64,000 bases of DNA. Source: Hemicentrotus pulcherrimus (lineage: Eukaryota > Echinodermata > Echinoidea > Camarodonta > Strongylocentrotidae). The stretch spans positions 165,690 to 229,689 of the forward strand of contig BEXV01000041.1 in NCBI GenBank assembly GCA_003118195.1, given 5' to 3'. Each line of letters starts with the position of its first letter. The stretch's first letter is position 1. A program made the translations under genes and the position numbers. Shown one piece after another: positions 1-12,500 of this stretch. Under the pieces are notes generated by a model that did not search any database, was not told the DNA's origin, and worked only from the letters and a program-made list of their open reading frames with translations.

Positions 1-353
1 GGGCCCTACGTGTTATCAGTGTGAGACAGTGTCTGAGTGTGATATGGCGTATTACGTGGATCCTTGTCATTTGATTGGAGGATTGTTGGTCACATGATGT
101 TCAATAGATGTTATATTGCACGGTCATACATTTTTGGTTATATGCAGACTGCGTACCTCTCTGACGTGCGCGCGCGTATCCTTTGGTGTATCTGACGCGA
201 AGGCAATCTGAATGTAATCGAGAAGACTTGACTCCAACTTTAATTTATCTTTAATATAAGGAGTAAAGCATAATTTGTTGATTAACGTTCTATTAAATCT
301 TCTTCGATGTTGTATATCAAAAACAAATAGGTCTAATGAAAGTTTTTCATTTG

Positions 354-473
354 TTCAATAGTGCGAATATTTTCATTCGTTGAAAGATTAACGTTAATCC
401 TATTCAAAGCGGCTGACGCCTCGTTGAATAGAATGTTAATCTTTCAACTCATGAAAATATTCGCACTATTGAA
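354..473. repeat. Foldback (inverted repeat) with about 50-base arms
   Basis: The left arm 354-407 starts TTCAATAGTGCGAATATTTT and reappears reverse-complemented in 424-473, which ends in CGCACTATTGAA. The loop is about 16 bases (GCGGCTGACGCC core). A few mismatches are scattered near the loop. MITE-like or relic of a foldback transposon; no coding. Confidence 0.8.
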
Positions 474-1025
474 CTCATAACCATTCATTATTTGTATAAT
501 AATGAAGCCCTAAACAAATTGCGCTTCCAAATGATCAAGAAGTGCCTCAAAAAAGTAAAAATCTTTGACTTTGAGTGACCGGTTTTACCATACTCGTTTT
601 CCCCAATAGACTATTGTGTTATGAAAACCATTTGGCAAACGGTTATAAAAATTTGAAATTCCAATCATAAATATCTTGATAATCAGACAGCTGATCGGTT
701 GTAAAAGTCATGGGGTTCTTGACTGACCTAAAGGTTTATAATTATCATTGTGGCATGAGCTAAATCCAGGATTTTGTTTCATAATATGAGACAAAGTTAC
801 CGGATCCCTTTAAGACACCCTCTATTGATTCTCAGAATTCTCAAACACCGCTGGGCCGAGCACTGTACAACTACAAATCTAACCAGAATTCACTCCAGAC
901 AAAATCGGCACTTACATGACAATTGGTAATGCCTAAATAAATCGCTAGACCGAAAGCTTCAGTCAGTTATTGTTGGTGCTCCGCTGAGACTGCGTCTATT
1001 TACAGAGACTGGAGTACATCTAAGT

Positions 1026-1081
1026 CGGGCTAACTCAGACTTGGGGCGAACCCGGCCTTGCTGTAAATCCGAGTTAGCCCG
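1026..1081. repeat. Short inverted repeat
   Basis: CGGGCTAACTCAGACTT at 1026-1042 pairs with AAATCCGAGTTAGCCCG at 1065-1081, 17 bases with two mismatches around a 22-base loop. Could be a small foldback element or a cruciform-prone site. Confidence 0.65.
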
Positions 1082-1499
1082 TTAGGGTCGAATCGATCAT
1101 GAAATACCAATGTGTCTGTGTTTGTGCTCATTATATTCAGTACATCCCATGGGTTAGTGAGGGCAGGTTACACAATACAGTTTGTGTGTGATTGCTGATC
1201 TCATCACGAAAATCATATTTGCGGTAGGGTCAATCATTTGATAATAGCAAAATGTTGAATGTGAACTATTTTTATGTCTTTATGATGATATTCCATGTTT
1301 AGATGAACAATAATAATATGCCACAACTGGTAAAAATGCTGTTAATGATATTATGTTCAATATCCATTTTACTGTTTGTGCATAATTAATTTTCTTTGAA
1401 CCTTTTGGGGTAGAGTGCATAGGTTTTTCATCTTCCCAAATTCATTAACAATTTGAGTTTACTTAAATTTATTTTCATTATTCCTCTTTTTTCTCCCAG

Positions 1500-1544
1500 G
1501 TTTCTGTAATCAGTACTGTGGATACAGCTCATGAAGATATGATT
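1500..1544 (+). CDS. SEC13: SEC13 coding exon 2
   Basis: Acceptor CCCAG at 1495-1499, donor GTAAGT at 1545. It encodes [15 protein letters not shown] in phase 0, matching the Sec13 N-terminus right after the initiator Met. No ATG precedes it in frame, so at least one more exon exists upstream. Confidence 0.93.
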
Positions 1545-4500
1545 GTAAGTTGATTTAAACAATAAACCTCTTTCGATGTATACAGTTTGTCTGAATTTCT
1601 GTATTGTAGCCAGTAAAACATTTCATTGATCTTAGCTATCATCATGGAACAGGTTAAATAAAAATATAGATGTGCATACCGTACATGTATTAGGAAGCTT
1701 AGTTAATTGGGAGGTTTGTTTGCAAGATGCATATACATGTAGTATTAGAATTCAACCAAAATTCTTCTTTGTACTATTAGTCTTTAAGAGGTGTTATATT
1801 ATTGATTTGGAAAGCTGTCATTTTTAACACATTGTTGTTGCTTAGTATACTTGGTGATGTGATCACATGTGATGAAAATATGCTTGTCTAGTAAGACAGA
1901 CCTCGTATCATCCTATTGTTTACATGAATGTTACCGAAAACGAAAGTTTTACTCCTGGCTTCTATTTCATAATTATACAACTTGTTATTAGCAAGTTGCA
2001 ACAGTTAATAAAAGCTACTGAAATTACATCATGTGATGGCTGGAAAACTGTTACAATAGTGATTTGAGGTTTATAAAACAGGGCCCGGATCTCTATCCAA
2101 GGGCCTCGTGGCTCACCTTTTACTCAGATGATCATATTTTACTCTTCTCTTCATTTATCTGAATCTTTAGCATGATGCTCAGATGGACTATTATGGTATT
2201 AAACTTGCAACCTGTTCATCAGACAGATCCGTCAAGATCTTTGATGTGAAGGGAGGACAACAGACACTTGTTGCCAATTTGAGGGGGTATGTATATTGAA
2301 TCATTTATTAATTTATACTTAGATTTGGATAAGGATTTGTATACCGGTAACAGGAAACAACTTGTAAAATATGTGTGTATAGTAAGATAATATATGATGA
2401 AAAGGTAAATCATATAAAATTAATCCTTGAGAAGGTATGTCAGTTTGAATTAGTATATTACATTCAGATAATAGGAGGCAGCTAAATATTACATGTGTAG
2501 TAAAAGAAAATAATATTGTGAAATATAATCGTTGCCTAGGAAGATTTTTATAAAGGTGATATTGTTTGGAAGTCCTTGCTTTCCTGACTTTAAAATCTAA
2601 TTAGCAAAATGAAATCAGTCTGCAAAGTAAAACTGGCTGAATCTACATTTCTCTGCCCAGCTGTCATGAAGGTTTAGCATGGCTGGTGGCCTAGGAGTTG
2701 GGAACTTTTTTTGTTTCTTTTGCTGCAGCTATTGTTTTTCAGGCAGCTTACCACGTTGATCATAATCGAACAAGGCTGTAATAGCATTCTAGATTGCTAC
2801 TCTGCAGAAGTAAAATAGCTATTTGTGTACATTTCTCTGTCTTTGCAGTCAAGAAGGTCCAGTTTGGCAGGTGGCTTGGGCCCATCCGATGTATGGCAAC
2901 ATCCTGGCTTCCTGCTCCTACGATCGGAAAGTGATCATCTGGAAAGAAACCAATGGTGCTTGGGATAAACTCTATGAATACGGCAACCATGAATCATCAG
3001 GTTAGAGATCCAAACCTACTTTAACTATACAGGGCTATACAAAAAATTAGCTTTTTACCTGCCTTAACTACCACCAGTCTTTCACTTTTACCTTGGGAAG
3101 TCTTTTGTTCAGAATGAAGCCTTGAAAAGTGCATGAAAATAATGTCCATTGTAACTGACTTTATTAAATGATGATTATGACATGTATTTTCCAAGGAAAT
3201 GCTGACAGGTTTTGTATCAGGATACTGCCTCATATGCATTAGCAGAAACTGAACTATTCTCTTCTGAGCCATCATTTTCTGGACAAATTAGCATGAATAG
3301 AATGGAGAGACAAGAGAGTGAATTTCGTCTTGAAATATTCTGTTCCTTTTAAAAAATTGGGCTGGAAATATCTTTTAGAAGAATAATGTCGCATTTTAAG
3401 TCTTGCTCAAATTCTTGGATAGGATTTACCATGAGAGGGGCACATGAAGATGCAACTTGTTGAGTGGGTAGTGTGTATCAACTTGGATACATTCTTTCTT
3501 TTACACAGTAAACTCTGTACAGTGGGCTCCTAGTGAGTTTGGTCTAGTCTTGGCTGCAGCCTCATCTGATGGATCAGTCTCGGTCCTTACACACAATGAT
3601 GGCAAATGGGATTCACAGAAGGTCAAGGATGCTCATGCTGTAAGACTGATCATTTATCTCTTCTTTTCATCGTCTGTATCTCTCGTTCTCTCTTTCTCAC
3701 TCTTTCCATTTCTCTCTTTCTCTTTCTCTTTCTCTCTCTTTTTCTCTCTTTTTCTCCTCTGTTTATGTCATTGTCCATGTTTATATCTTTGCATATTTCT
3801 TTATATTTGTCTTGACTTCTTCTCTGCCTGTCTGTTTCCTGTTATGTCAGGATCTTTTTCTTTCATTGATTTTAATTTTTTGTTTTTACTGGCCCATCAT
3901 GTAATACATGCATTTTAAATATAAACTTGAGTTCTAAAAAAAAATGAAAATAAATTCTCACAGAATCGAACAAAACTTGCACTGAATGTTCAAGATTACA
4001 AATAAATGTCATTTGCCAAACAACTTTTTAGAAAATGTATAATGGCTGAGTAATGAGCATAGAAAGATAAGGAAATCTAGGTGTCTGGCCCGACACCATT
4101 TGTGTAGTCACATATACATCTTTTTGTGTACAGTGCTTGTTACTTTACCAAGACTGGGCCAAATTTATTATGATTTTGATGACTCCAGAACCTTGCAGTA
4201 CACACCAATACTAACATGCTACATGATCAACTTTTTCTGATCCATTTCACACCTTTTCTTTCACAATGCAATCGCATGACCAGAACTCAACTCAACTTTA
4301 TCTTTAATATAGGGCAATGCAATTAAGCGGACCATAAGCGAACATAAATATGTATTTATCATAAAGGTGTATGAGCGCTTTTCAGATAAAAGTCTTGGAT
4401 TTTGGAGTAAAATGTTTAATTCAAAAGGTATTTTGTAATTTTCCAAGATCTGCAAACCTCACATTGTTTGCCCATTGTGATTGTTTTTTCTTTTTTTCTT

Positions 4501-6404
4501 CAAATAAATTTAAAATGATAAGGAAATAACATGAATGATTTATACTTTATATTTACTGATACTGATCATTACCATTACATTGAATTGCTTTTGTTTCAGA
4601 TTGGTTGTAATTCAGTGAGTTGGGCTCCAGCTGTAGAGCCTGGCTCTCTCATTGAACCTCCCACTGGGCAGAAGCCAAACCTTGTCAGACGTTTTGTCAC
4701 CGGAGGATGCGATAATCTTGTCAAAGTCTGGAAGTAAGTCTATTGCATTACAAATTATAGGGAGAAGTGTGTTTGTGAAAGGTGTATTTATTTGGTCTGC
4801 TCATTGTTTCTGCATAAAAAACTAACTCTGATGGACTGCAGTTAGAAACTGAGTCATGCTTTTCAGATGTTGAAGTTGAAAGTCTGTCCTCTGGCATAAA
4901 TAATCATAGCTGATACATGTCTATAAAATCCCAATCATACACACACACATTCAATATGTTCAGTTGGGGACTCCTGTACTGAAAGTTTGTGGTGTAATTT
5001 TATGCAATTTTTCAGACTTTGAGATGTACTATTTTTAAAAACATTACAACTTGCAGCATGCAAATGTATACCTTAAGCTGTATTTTGTTCCTTGAAATCA
5101 TAGAGTATGTCTTTCAATTCTTGATGTGTGAAACAATATTAATTTGCATCATGCAGGGAGGAGAATGGGGAGTGGAAGGATGAGCATGTACTGGAGGCAC
5201 ACAGTGACTGGGTACGAGACGTTGCATGGGCGCCCTCTATTGGTCTTCCTCACAGTGTCATAGCAACCTGCTCACAGGACTGTAGGGTTATCATCTGGAC
5301 CAATGATGAAGGCACCGGTAGTACATGGACACCTAAGGTGAGTTCTTTAGACACTTAGCAGTCTATAAAGGACATAGATTTTTAATTCCATGTTTGTTTA
5401 AAAAAGTTTTGTTATTTTTTAAATGGCATAGTAGTTACAGGAGTGAGACACGTTTTTACAACCTATTTAATAGTAACATAAGCATTCTCGTCTGTGCAAA
5501 TGAAGAAACAATTGAAAATTAAAGAGATTTGTCAAAGTTATTCACAGTACAAATACAATGTACATTTATTTGTCTTTTTAATATTGTTTACAGGTATAAC
5601 ATACGTTATTTGGTGTTTTATTTTCAGATTCTGAATAAATTTAGTGATGTTGTATGGCATGTAAGCTGGTCGGTGACTGGTAACATTCTGGCAGTATCAG
5701 GGGGAGATAACAAGGTAAGAGCCAGATGAATGCAGTGAGCTTCAGTGTTCAGTGAAGATATTGACTATTTGTAGTTGCACTAATGGTCAAAGTATTTTGT
5801 AGAAACTAATGTGGCAACCAGAAAATAATACTTTGAACTACAATGTAAATTTATGATCAATCTTATTAGAGATGAAGTTTAAAAAAAGTTGAAAACAAAA
5901 ACAATGTTTGGCAGAAAGCACTTTTCTTGTAAACTACTTGCCCATCTCTTGATACAAAGAAATGTGCAGCTGTGATAAGTTGCCAATTGACCAGACTAGT
6001 TTTTATGATTGGAATAGGTACTTTGTATGAAAAAGTATCATTGTGTTCCAAAAAATGGGACATTATTTCAGGACAATAATTTAATGTTAAGAAAAGTAGA
6101 AACCAGAGTTCTGTACATCTATGAAGCATCTCCATTACTAAGAAGTGGTCATTAAAAATGCACAAAGTTGCACTTTTCCATTCTTAAAGACCTGTGAATA
6201 TTTTGTTTGTAATTAATACTCCAAACTGGTCTATTAATGAAAATAATACATGATTTCTATCCTTGCACGACACAGGTGAGCTTATGGAAGGAATCACTGG
6301 AGGGCCAGTGGGTGTGTGTAAGCGATGTCAACAAGGGAGAAGGCCAATCTCAAACCACCCAATCACCGGCCATTACAGCTACAGGTCCGCAACCTGAACA
6401 ATGA
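1500..6404 (+). CDS. SEC13: SEC13 homologue, WD40 beta-propeller of COPII coat and nuclear pore (exons 2-9; join of eight segments)
   Basis: Coding segments are 1500-1544, 2171-2286, 2849-3000, 3509-3639, 4600-4733, 5157-5337, 5628-5714 and 6276-6404. All have AG acceptors and GT donors with matching phases, giving 324 residues before TGA, close to the about 322 of vertebrate Sec13. Long blocks agree with Sec13 as I remember it, e.g. [34 protein letters not shown] and [20 protein letters not shown]. The family forms a six-bladed propeller completed by a blade from Sec31 in the COPII outer cage, or from Nup145C/Nup96 in the nuclear pore Y complex. The first visible exon begins at VSVISTVDT, the residues that follow the initiator Met in vertebrates, so the start codon sits in an unseen upstream exon. 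The gene converges with the CELSR gene. Domain and family are certain; only the 5' end is incomplete. Confidence 0.97.
2171..2286 (+). CDS. SEC13: SEC13 coding exon 3, first WD blade
   Basis: Acceptor TTTAG before 2171, donor GTATGT at 2287. It begins [20 protein letters not shown] and continues with the strand motif VKIFDV. It enters in phase 0 and leaves two bases (GG) that join the T of the next exon to give Gly. Confidence 0.95.
2849..3000 (+). CDS. SEC13: SEC13 coding exon 4, second WD blade
   Basis: Acceptor TTGCAG ends at 2848, donor GTTAGA at 3001. It encodes [17 protein letters not shown], then a Cys-Ser-Tyr-Asp WD core and VIIWKETNG. This is the most conserved stretch of the family and shows near identity to the vertebrate protein. 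Confidence 0.97.
3509..3639 (+). CDS. SEC13: SEC13 coding exon 5
   Basis: Acceptor ACACAG ends at 3508, donor GTAAGA at 3640. It encodes [20 protein letters not shown] then [11 protein letters not shown] and ends at KDAHA in phase 0. The open frame running on past 3640 is read-through into a CT-rich intron and is not coding. Confidence 0.96.
3655..3775. repeat. CT-rich low-complexity tract in SEC13 intron
   Basis: Runs of TCTCTTTCTCTTTCTC directly after the exon 5 donor. Produces spurious Ser/Phe/Leu-rich open frames. Confidence 0.8.
4600..4733 (+). CDS. SEC13: SEC13 coding exon 6
   Basis: Acceptor TTTCAG ends at 4599, donor GTAAGT at 4734. It encodes [19 protein letters not shown], then a GQKPN loop and [10 protein letters not shown]. 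It leaves AA that joins G of the next exon to give Lys. Confidence 0.97.
5157..5337 (+). CDS. SEC13: SEC13 coding exon 7
   Basis: Acceptor ATGCAG ends at 5156, donor GTGAGT at 5338. It encodes [30 protein letters not shown] and the WD core [11 protein letters not shown]. It ends at TPK in phase 0. Confidence 0.97.
5628..5714 (+). CDS. SEC13: SEC13 coding exon 8
   Basis: Acceptor TTTCAG ends at 5627, donor GTAAGA at 5715. These 29 codons encode [19 protein letters not shown] and LAVSGGDNK. Phase 0 on both sides. Confidence 0.97.
6276..6404 (+). CDS. SEC13: SEC13 final coding exon and stop
   Basis: Acceptor CACAG ends at 6275. It encodes [20 protein letters not shown], then a polar C-terminal tail rich in Gln, Thr and Pro, ending PQPEQ and TGA at 6402-6404. 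The tail beyond VNK is divergent, as is usual in Sec13 proteins. Confidence 0.95.
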   Translation: MSLWKESLEGQWVCVSDVNKGEGQSQTTQSPAITATGPQPEQ

Positions 6405-7550
6405 AAATAATCGCTTTGTAGATAAAGATCAATGTTGTATAAGCCATTATTTTCATGAGGATTTTATTTTTTTGAATTTCACAAATTGGTGTAGGATTGT
6501 GAATTCAACAACACAAAAATAAATGGACAATGCATATGCGGAAGAAAAAAATAAATACGATAATGAACTGGAATTGCAGGTGCAAGCATGTATTGTAGGT
6601 AGTATGTCTGGATTACCATGATAAGAAGATCTAGTGTAAGTATCTGTTTCTCTGTCATCTGCGGAATAGTCTAGTCATGAAAATATTGGCTTATATAGTA
6701 ATTAGTTGAGAACAAGAAGTCTTTTAAAAGGTAGTGTCATTAAGTTGAACATCAAAATTGAGGGGGTAGGTTCAATATGGTGCTAAACTACTAATATGTC
6801 ATCACATGATATACTCACTTGAATGTGATGATAGTGCACATTAATGATGACTCTTAAGTGGCCTCTGATGTACAATTATTTTATCGTTCAAGTACCGATT
6901 TGATTGGTTGTAGGATAAGTAGGATTATATGATTTACATACTTATTTTCCTCAAATTGAATTGACCCTTGTGAAATGTTAAGTGGTTTGGGAGAAAGTTT
7001 AAATTTAAATGCCCTTTATGATAAATGAAAATCATTAGTTTTTTAATGTCGTATGCACTGTGATTTGAAAGAAATCATTGATGGTATATGCATCCCAAAG
7101 AGGTTTAACCTAGAGCTATGATTAAAGGTTATGAAATTAAATTGATATCTGAAACCATGTTCAAATCATTGATACCACCTTTGCAGTAGTGTCAAACCAA
7201 GAGCTGCTTGAAAAAAAAAATACTATTCAATTTATAGAACCTTTTTTTAAACTACATGTGGGTATAAAAATCTAGAGGAAATAAACTAGAAACACTTTAA
7301 GGTAGTTCTTGGCCATGTAAGTTGAAAGGAATGTTTAGAGGATTGAAAGTATTACCTTCTTGTTCTCGACCGATGTTTTATTATGTCAGAGCTAAATGGG
7401 CACTAATGCAGTATACTTTGTACAAACAATAGTGCAGCTTATGCCCTTTTGCCCTGCCACTATTGTCTGTTGTTCTTTCTTTGTTGTTTGTCATTTATTT
7501 CTTTGTATTGTTTGTTTCTTTTTATACAATAAAATTTTACTCTGTGTTAG
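6405..7550 (+). other. Probable SEC13 3' UTR
   Basis: AT-rich, no supportable coding. AATAAA hexamers occur at 6518, 6550, 7528 and 7567. The one at 7528 is followed by a TCTGTGTT GT-rich element and is the most convincing cleavage signal; earlier ones could give shorter transcripts. The exact end cannot be fixed from sequence. Confidence 0.45.
7528..7533 (+). terminator. Candidate SEC13 polyadenylation signal
   Basis: AATAAA with a GT-rich element (TCTGTGTT) about 10 bases downstream. One of several AATAAA hexamers after the SEC13 stop, chosen on downstream context only. Confidence 0.35.
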
Positions 7551-8512
7551 ATCTTCATAATGCTCTAATAAATATAGACTTTTTTAAAATGTTAGAAATA
7601 TTACATTATCGGTAATGGTCCAATAGATCCTCATTAATGATAGCCTGTCAAATAGTCTCTTGACTCCAGACTTGGGTTGTACTCATTCTGCCTGATGGTC
7701 AAATTTTATGGTTTTCTCTTTATGAATTAGGTCAAAGATGTTTCTTATAAAGCAAATTTGAATACAAATCTTCAGATACTCTTCCAATTTTAAATATTTA
7801 TGGAATGCTGAGTACAGCACACTACTGTGCCATATATGCTAAAAAAAATGACCTCAGATGGATTAAAGTGCTTGTATTTATTTATGTAACCACATAACTT
7901 CACAACATATTTCAATTCCACCCAAGCCTAATTGTTAAAGGGGTATAATTTAAAACAAATATATTAATGAAAGGATTTTCATATTTCTTGCCATTCACTT
8001 TTTTTCTATGGCAATTTCAAATTTGAGAAAAGTATGGCTTCTCATTTGAGGTACCTTATGCTCGTTTTCAGCAAACATTCCATATTGAAAGTGTTTCAAC
8101 AGTGTAAAGTATATTTTGAATTTATAGTTATGAGTCATGAGGGGTAATATCAAGCATATAAATAATAATTCATAAGACTTTTTGGTTTTCATATTTTTAT
8201 TCTTCTTCTAACTTTGTTGCCTTTAATGAAATATATTTGTGTGTCCGTGGCAAGCATCAATTATGTATACTTTCTTCAAATTTGCTTAAATATGGGATGT
8301 ACCGTATGTATAAGTACATCTCTTAACATATATTTATTTTATTTTCTGTTGTACACTGCATCTTTTTTCACACATATTTGTTACTCCATTTGAAAGAACG
8401 AAATTCAAGTCTCTAAATAGACAAAAAAAGCTATATGACAAGTATGGTGTATCTATTCATAGGATGTATAGCCAGCGGAGTATGAATTGTTCCTAATTTC
8501 TTTTGTTATTTT

Positions 8513-8548
8513 GATTTAATTTGTCCTTTTGATTTAATTTGTCCTTTT
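8513..8548. repeat. 18-base tandem duplication
   Basis: GATTTAATTTGTCCTTTT occurs twice in direct succession. Simple slippage or duplication. Confidence 0.8.
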
Positions 8549-9466
8549 CTAGTGACCATTGTTACATAGTACATGCAGAATAAATACATATTTGTAAATA
8601 TAACTTTTTTGATGTCTGATGTTTAGATTTTCTTTAATAAGATGGCCTAGGGCTGTTTTTCTCAAAGATTTTTTCAACAAAAATTTCACCACAAGACTCG
8701 TACAAACAAAAAAGATACAGGAATGGTATTTTTCAATTTTTGACAAGAATGACTGCATTTTTAATTCTCAGTTTTTATCTTACATCTACAGCAAGCTAAG
8801 CAAGACAAGTGAACAACCGACAGTCCAAAAAGATGTGACTACATTTGAACATATCTTCCATAGAGACTACAAGAGCACAGTGTACAGTCATTTGTTAGCT
8901 AGTCAGTTTTCTACAGGGTTAATGATCAAAACAAGGAATACAAAGTCATTTCTCTTTTTAAGACACAACATTGGTTAAACTTAAATTCAACAAGAAATGT
9001 TAATCCAATGATCCTTGTTTTGTGAAAACATCAGTCATTTTTTTAAGACACACTCATTATCACAGTATTAAAAACATTCAAAACAGGTGCTCATAAAGGC
9101 TGACCAAAGTGTTGCTTTTCCTTTTAATTTCTTATTGGAAGAATAATGAGAAGGGAAGAAAGATGTCAAACGTCTTAAATGATATATTTGTCAATTTTAC
9201 TACTGGTATACAAAAAAGGGCAAATGGCTACAACCTGAAAACAAAAAAAAATTGTATGCCAAATTATTCTTTTTAACGTGCAAGGGCATTTGTTACTATC
9301 TACTGCAAGGTAGAAAGTGGTGTTTAAATCTTGCATGTCTATCTATAATGATCTTCTATTAAATCCCTTATATAAAAGTGGTAATTTGACATCAAGTGCA
9401 AATGCATGCTTATGTATGGTGGAGAGAGAAAGAAAAACAAAAAGAAAAAAAGATATGGTCTGCTTG

Positions 9467-9509
9467 GAGCCAAAAGGGCATTAAACTGAGCTTAATACCC
9501 TTCTGACTC
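9467..9509. repeat. Dispersed foldback family, copy 1
   Basis: GAGCCAAAAGGGCATTAA (9467-9484) pairs with TTAATACCCTTCTGACTC (9492-9509), 18 bases with three mismatches. The right arm shares a perfect 20-base word with 29011-29030, and the arm sequence matches the foldback at 62208-62268. Confidence 0.7.
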
Positions 9510-12500
9510 TGAACAGAAGATATCTATTCAATTCTCACAGTGATGTCTTGCTACTTAACTTCTAAGAAATACAGAAAAGTACTTACTTTCTGGGCAAAGA
9601 TGTAACACATAAGAACATAGAGAAAGAATGAATGAAATGCAGGAAGCCTAACTTGGATGCTCACTGAGTCATTTTGATTGGAAGATAACAAAATTGCATA
9701 ATTCAAATCATATTTTTAGAAGAAATCACAAATTACATTCAAGTATTAAATCAATTCAAGCATTTAAAATGACAAAAGAGAAATACAAACAAAATTCATA
9801 TTCAAATGCAAATAATAAAGAATTGAAAACTGTTCTATTGACTATTTAATTTCTTATTCCCCATTATCAAATATTGTCTTCTTCAAATTCAGTGTCATAC
9901 AGTATTCATCCACTATTAGGTGTCTTGTGACTTATACAATTAAGCATCTTTCTTTTATCTTACAAAATGCAGCCGATGCTATTACATCTGCACATAAAAT
10001 ACAAATATTTCTTGACATTTACAATACATTCATTTCAAACCAATATTTACAAGCACATGTACCAAATATAAGTACACAATAATCATTGTACTTTGAAAGA
10101 GGATATCTTAGTAGGATTAATTATTCAGTAGTCTGTTACACAGCACAAGGTATCAAAACTCAAGTCGTAGCACGACCATATAAAAACAAAAGAAAAACAG
10201 TAGAATTGCAACAAATAATGATCAATTCTTAGGAAGAAATATTTAACACAGTAGAGACTAAGTGGTAAAAACGTTGCAGATATTAAAAAAAAAAACAAAG
10301 ATGAAATAATTGTGACCTTATAATTAAGTACATAGTGAATCCAGGCACTGTAGTACTTCCAACATTCCCTGTTGTGTACCTGTCACATTTACTTAACATG
10401 TCCTACCCAATATGGCTCTTTTACAGTTTTATTATATTACTGCAGAAAGTCGTGTCGTTAATTTCCAACAAAAAGTGGTTTGGCATCAAACAAATTTCAG
10501 AAAGGGAAGACCATATTAGTAGTCCCCCTCAACACCATGAATACAGAACAACCAACAAAATATTATTTCACAGATTCATATTTATTCTTGTGCAATTCTG
10601 CATCATATGCAGCTTTCTGGAACTACGCAAATAAGACATCAATAAAGGTGACACAAGGAACATTTGGTTTTATTTGTTTACAGCTGTGCTGGCATTATTA
10701 AATGGCCTATTGCCTTATAATAGGAAGTCTTTGGCCATATTTCTTGCAAAATAATACAAATTTATACAAATCATTTCCATAGTTGTGAATACAGGGAAAG
10801 GTGAATATCTGTTCTATCTATCTAAAAAATAAACTTCAAAAGGGGAAATAAGCTACATTTACCGTAGTTATATGATTACACGAATCAGGAGTGGTACAAA
10901 GTCATGAAGATCTTGCTATGTAATCTGACACTGTCTCTTCCATTATTTTCAACATTAGAAAATCAATATATCTATTCAAGTAATGTGCTAACCAAAATAT
11001 ACAAATACTTTAAACATGGCAAGGCATTTTATACAACAAAATGATCATTATCATGGTAGCTAGTGCAATAATTCATACCTAGTTCAAACACACATGATTA
11101 CATAAGAATGTTTATAGCAAAATAGTAATAATAAATAAAATCAATAAAGACAGACAAAATTAAAGAAAATGCTGCTTAGCAGTGATTTTGAAGAAACACA
11201 CACATTTAAAAAGAAATCAATTTTGTACAAGCATTGCAAGAGTAAAACATCACTAAATTATGATGGATGAAATAATCATTAAACTGTATAGATAACATTA
11301 ACTTATTTGCATCATTGATTACTTTATTGGATAATTAAATGTTTGTTTTTTGACAGACCTGCTTTTTATGACATTTTGAGGCTTGATATTCTCAACACAA
11401 CCAAAGCTGTGCACATGCTTTCTAAAAAAAAACTGAATCATTGATGTAGATCACGCCATGAAGTGGCCAAACTCAGCCATGGATCACAACTTCGGTCACT
11501 ACCGGTATGTTGTTTTGCTTTCAGTGATTCTCATGTGGTATGGTTCACAAGAAAGATGATTAAATTTACATGTGGCAGAGAGATCTTTCCTCATGATCAA
11601 CTTGTACTTCTTACATTAATAGAGCTTTTCTTAACTAGTACTGTACAAATAATTTACAAATCACTTTACGTACTTGTCAAAAATTTGATGGACATGGTTA
11701 TTTCAATTCGTACTATCAAAAAAGCATACATTCAGAGAAATCAATATATCTATTACTCATTAAATTCATTCAAATATCAAAAGATTTCAGATCAAATCAT
11801 AGACACCCTACTGAAAGAAAGAAACAAAATCTTTCGATAAGTGACATTTAAAAATATTCAATGCCACTTACCGGTATCATTATCATAGTACAATTTACAT
11901 GCATTTCATATAGACATCATTTGCACATGGTTTACAACAGTTATATTTGAGCAAATACAGGCTAAATACATAAGTAAGAAAACTGTACACTTTGATATTA
12001 ACTTTCAAGAGTGATTCACTCTCGGTTAAAATATTCCAGTTTGTCCTCGGTTCAGAACTTTTAAATTAGCCTATCTGTACAAGTAGATTTGCAATTGCCC
12101 CCTCGTTGGTTGAAAATTTTATAGTCCATCAACTGCAGTTTGTGAGCGGTTACTAATGTCATACAGATGTTTCGTTGCTGCTGCCACCACTGTTTAGGGG
12201 GGAAGGGAGGGAGGGGAAGGGGGAAAATAAGGAAAGACAAAAAAATAAAAATAAACTTATAAATACGAAATAATAATCATGCAAAGATAACGAAATGGAA
12301 ACAAAAATCAAAATGAAAAAGCAAAGTGAATTTTTTCAGAGGAGCCTTAAATACAGATATCAAATAACAATAGAAAAAAAATAAAGATTATTTGAGGTAG
12401 CTAGGCCTCAGTTTATTTGCCTTTCTTTTTCTTTTACAGATAGATAAGGACTGATTATTTTTTACTTCATATGCTGAAAGGGTGTGTCTATTGTTTTCTT

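Larger units (their letters stand above)
1..1499. other. SEC13 upstream flank or first intron
   Basis: No open frame of interest. No ATG directly followed by a GT donor was found here, so the initiator exon lies upstream of the window or is organised differently. The stretch contains a long foldback (354-473) and a shorter inverted repeat (1026-1081), and a short CG-rich patch near 160-200. Confidence 0.4.

Noticed and set aside
3550..3918. 122-codon open frame starting inside SEC13 exon 5
   Set aside because: Only the first part, to 3639, is coding; the rest is CT-rich intron read-through.
8619..8978. 119-codon plus-strand open frame after SEC13
   Set aside because: No recognisable motif, composition like the AT-rich surroundings, no splice or initiation context.
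11463..11840. 125-codon plus-strand open frame in the convergent region
   Set aside because: Lys/Ile-rich composition expected from AT-rich DNA and no family resemblance. It lies antisense to the presumed CELSR 3' UTR.
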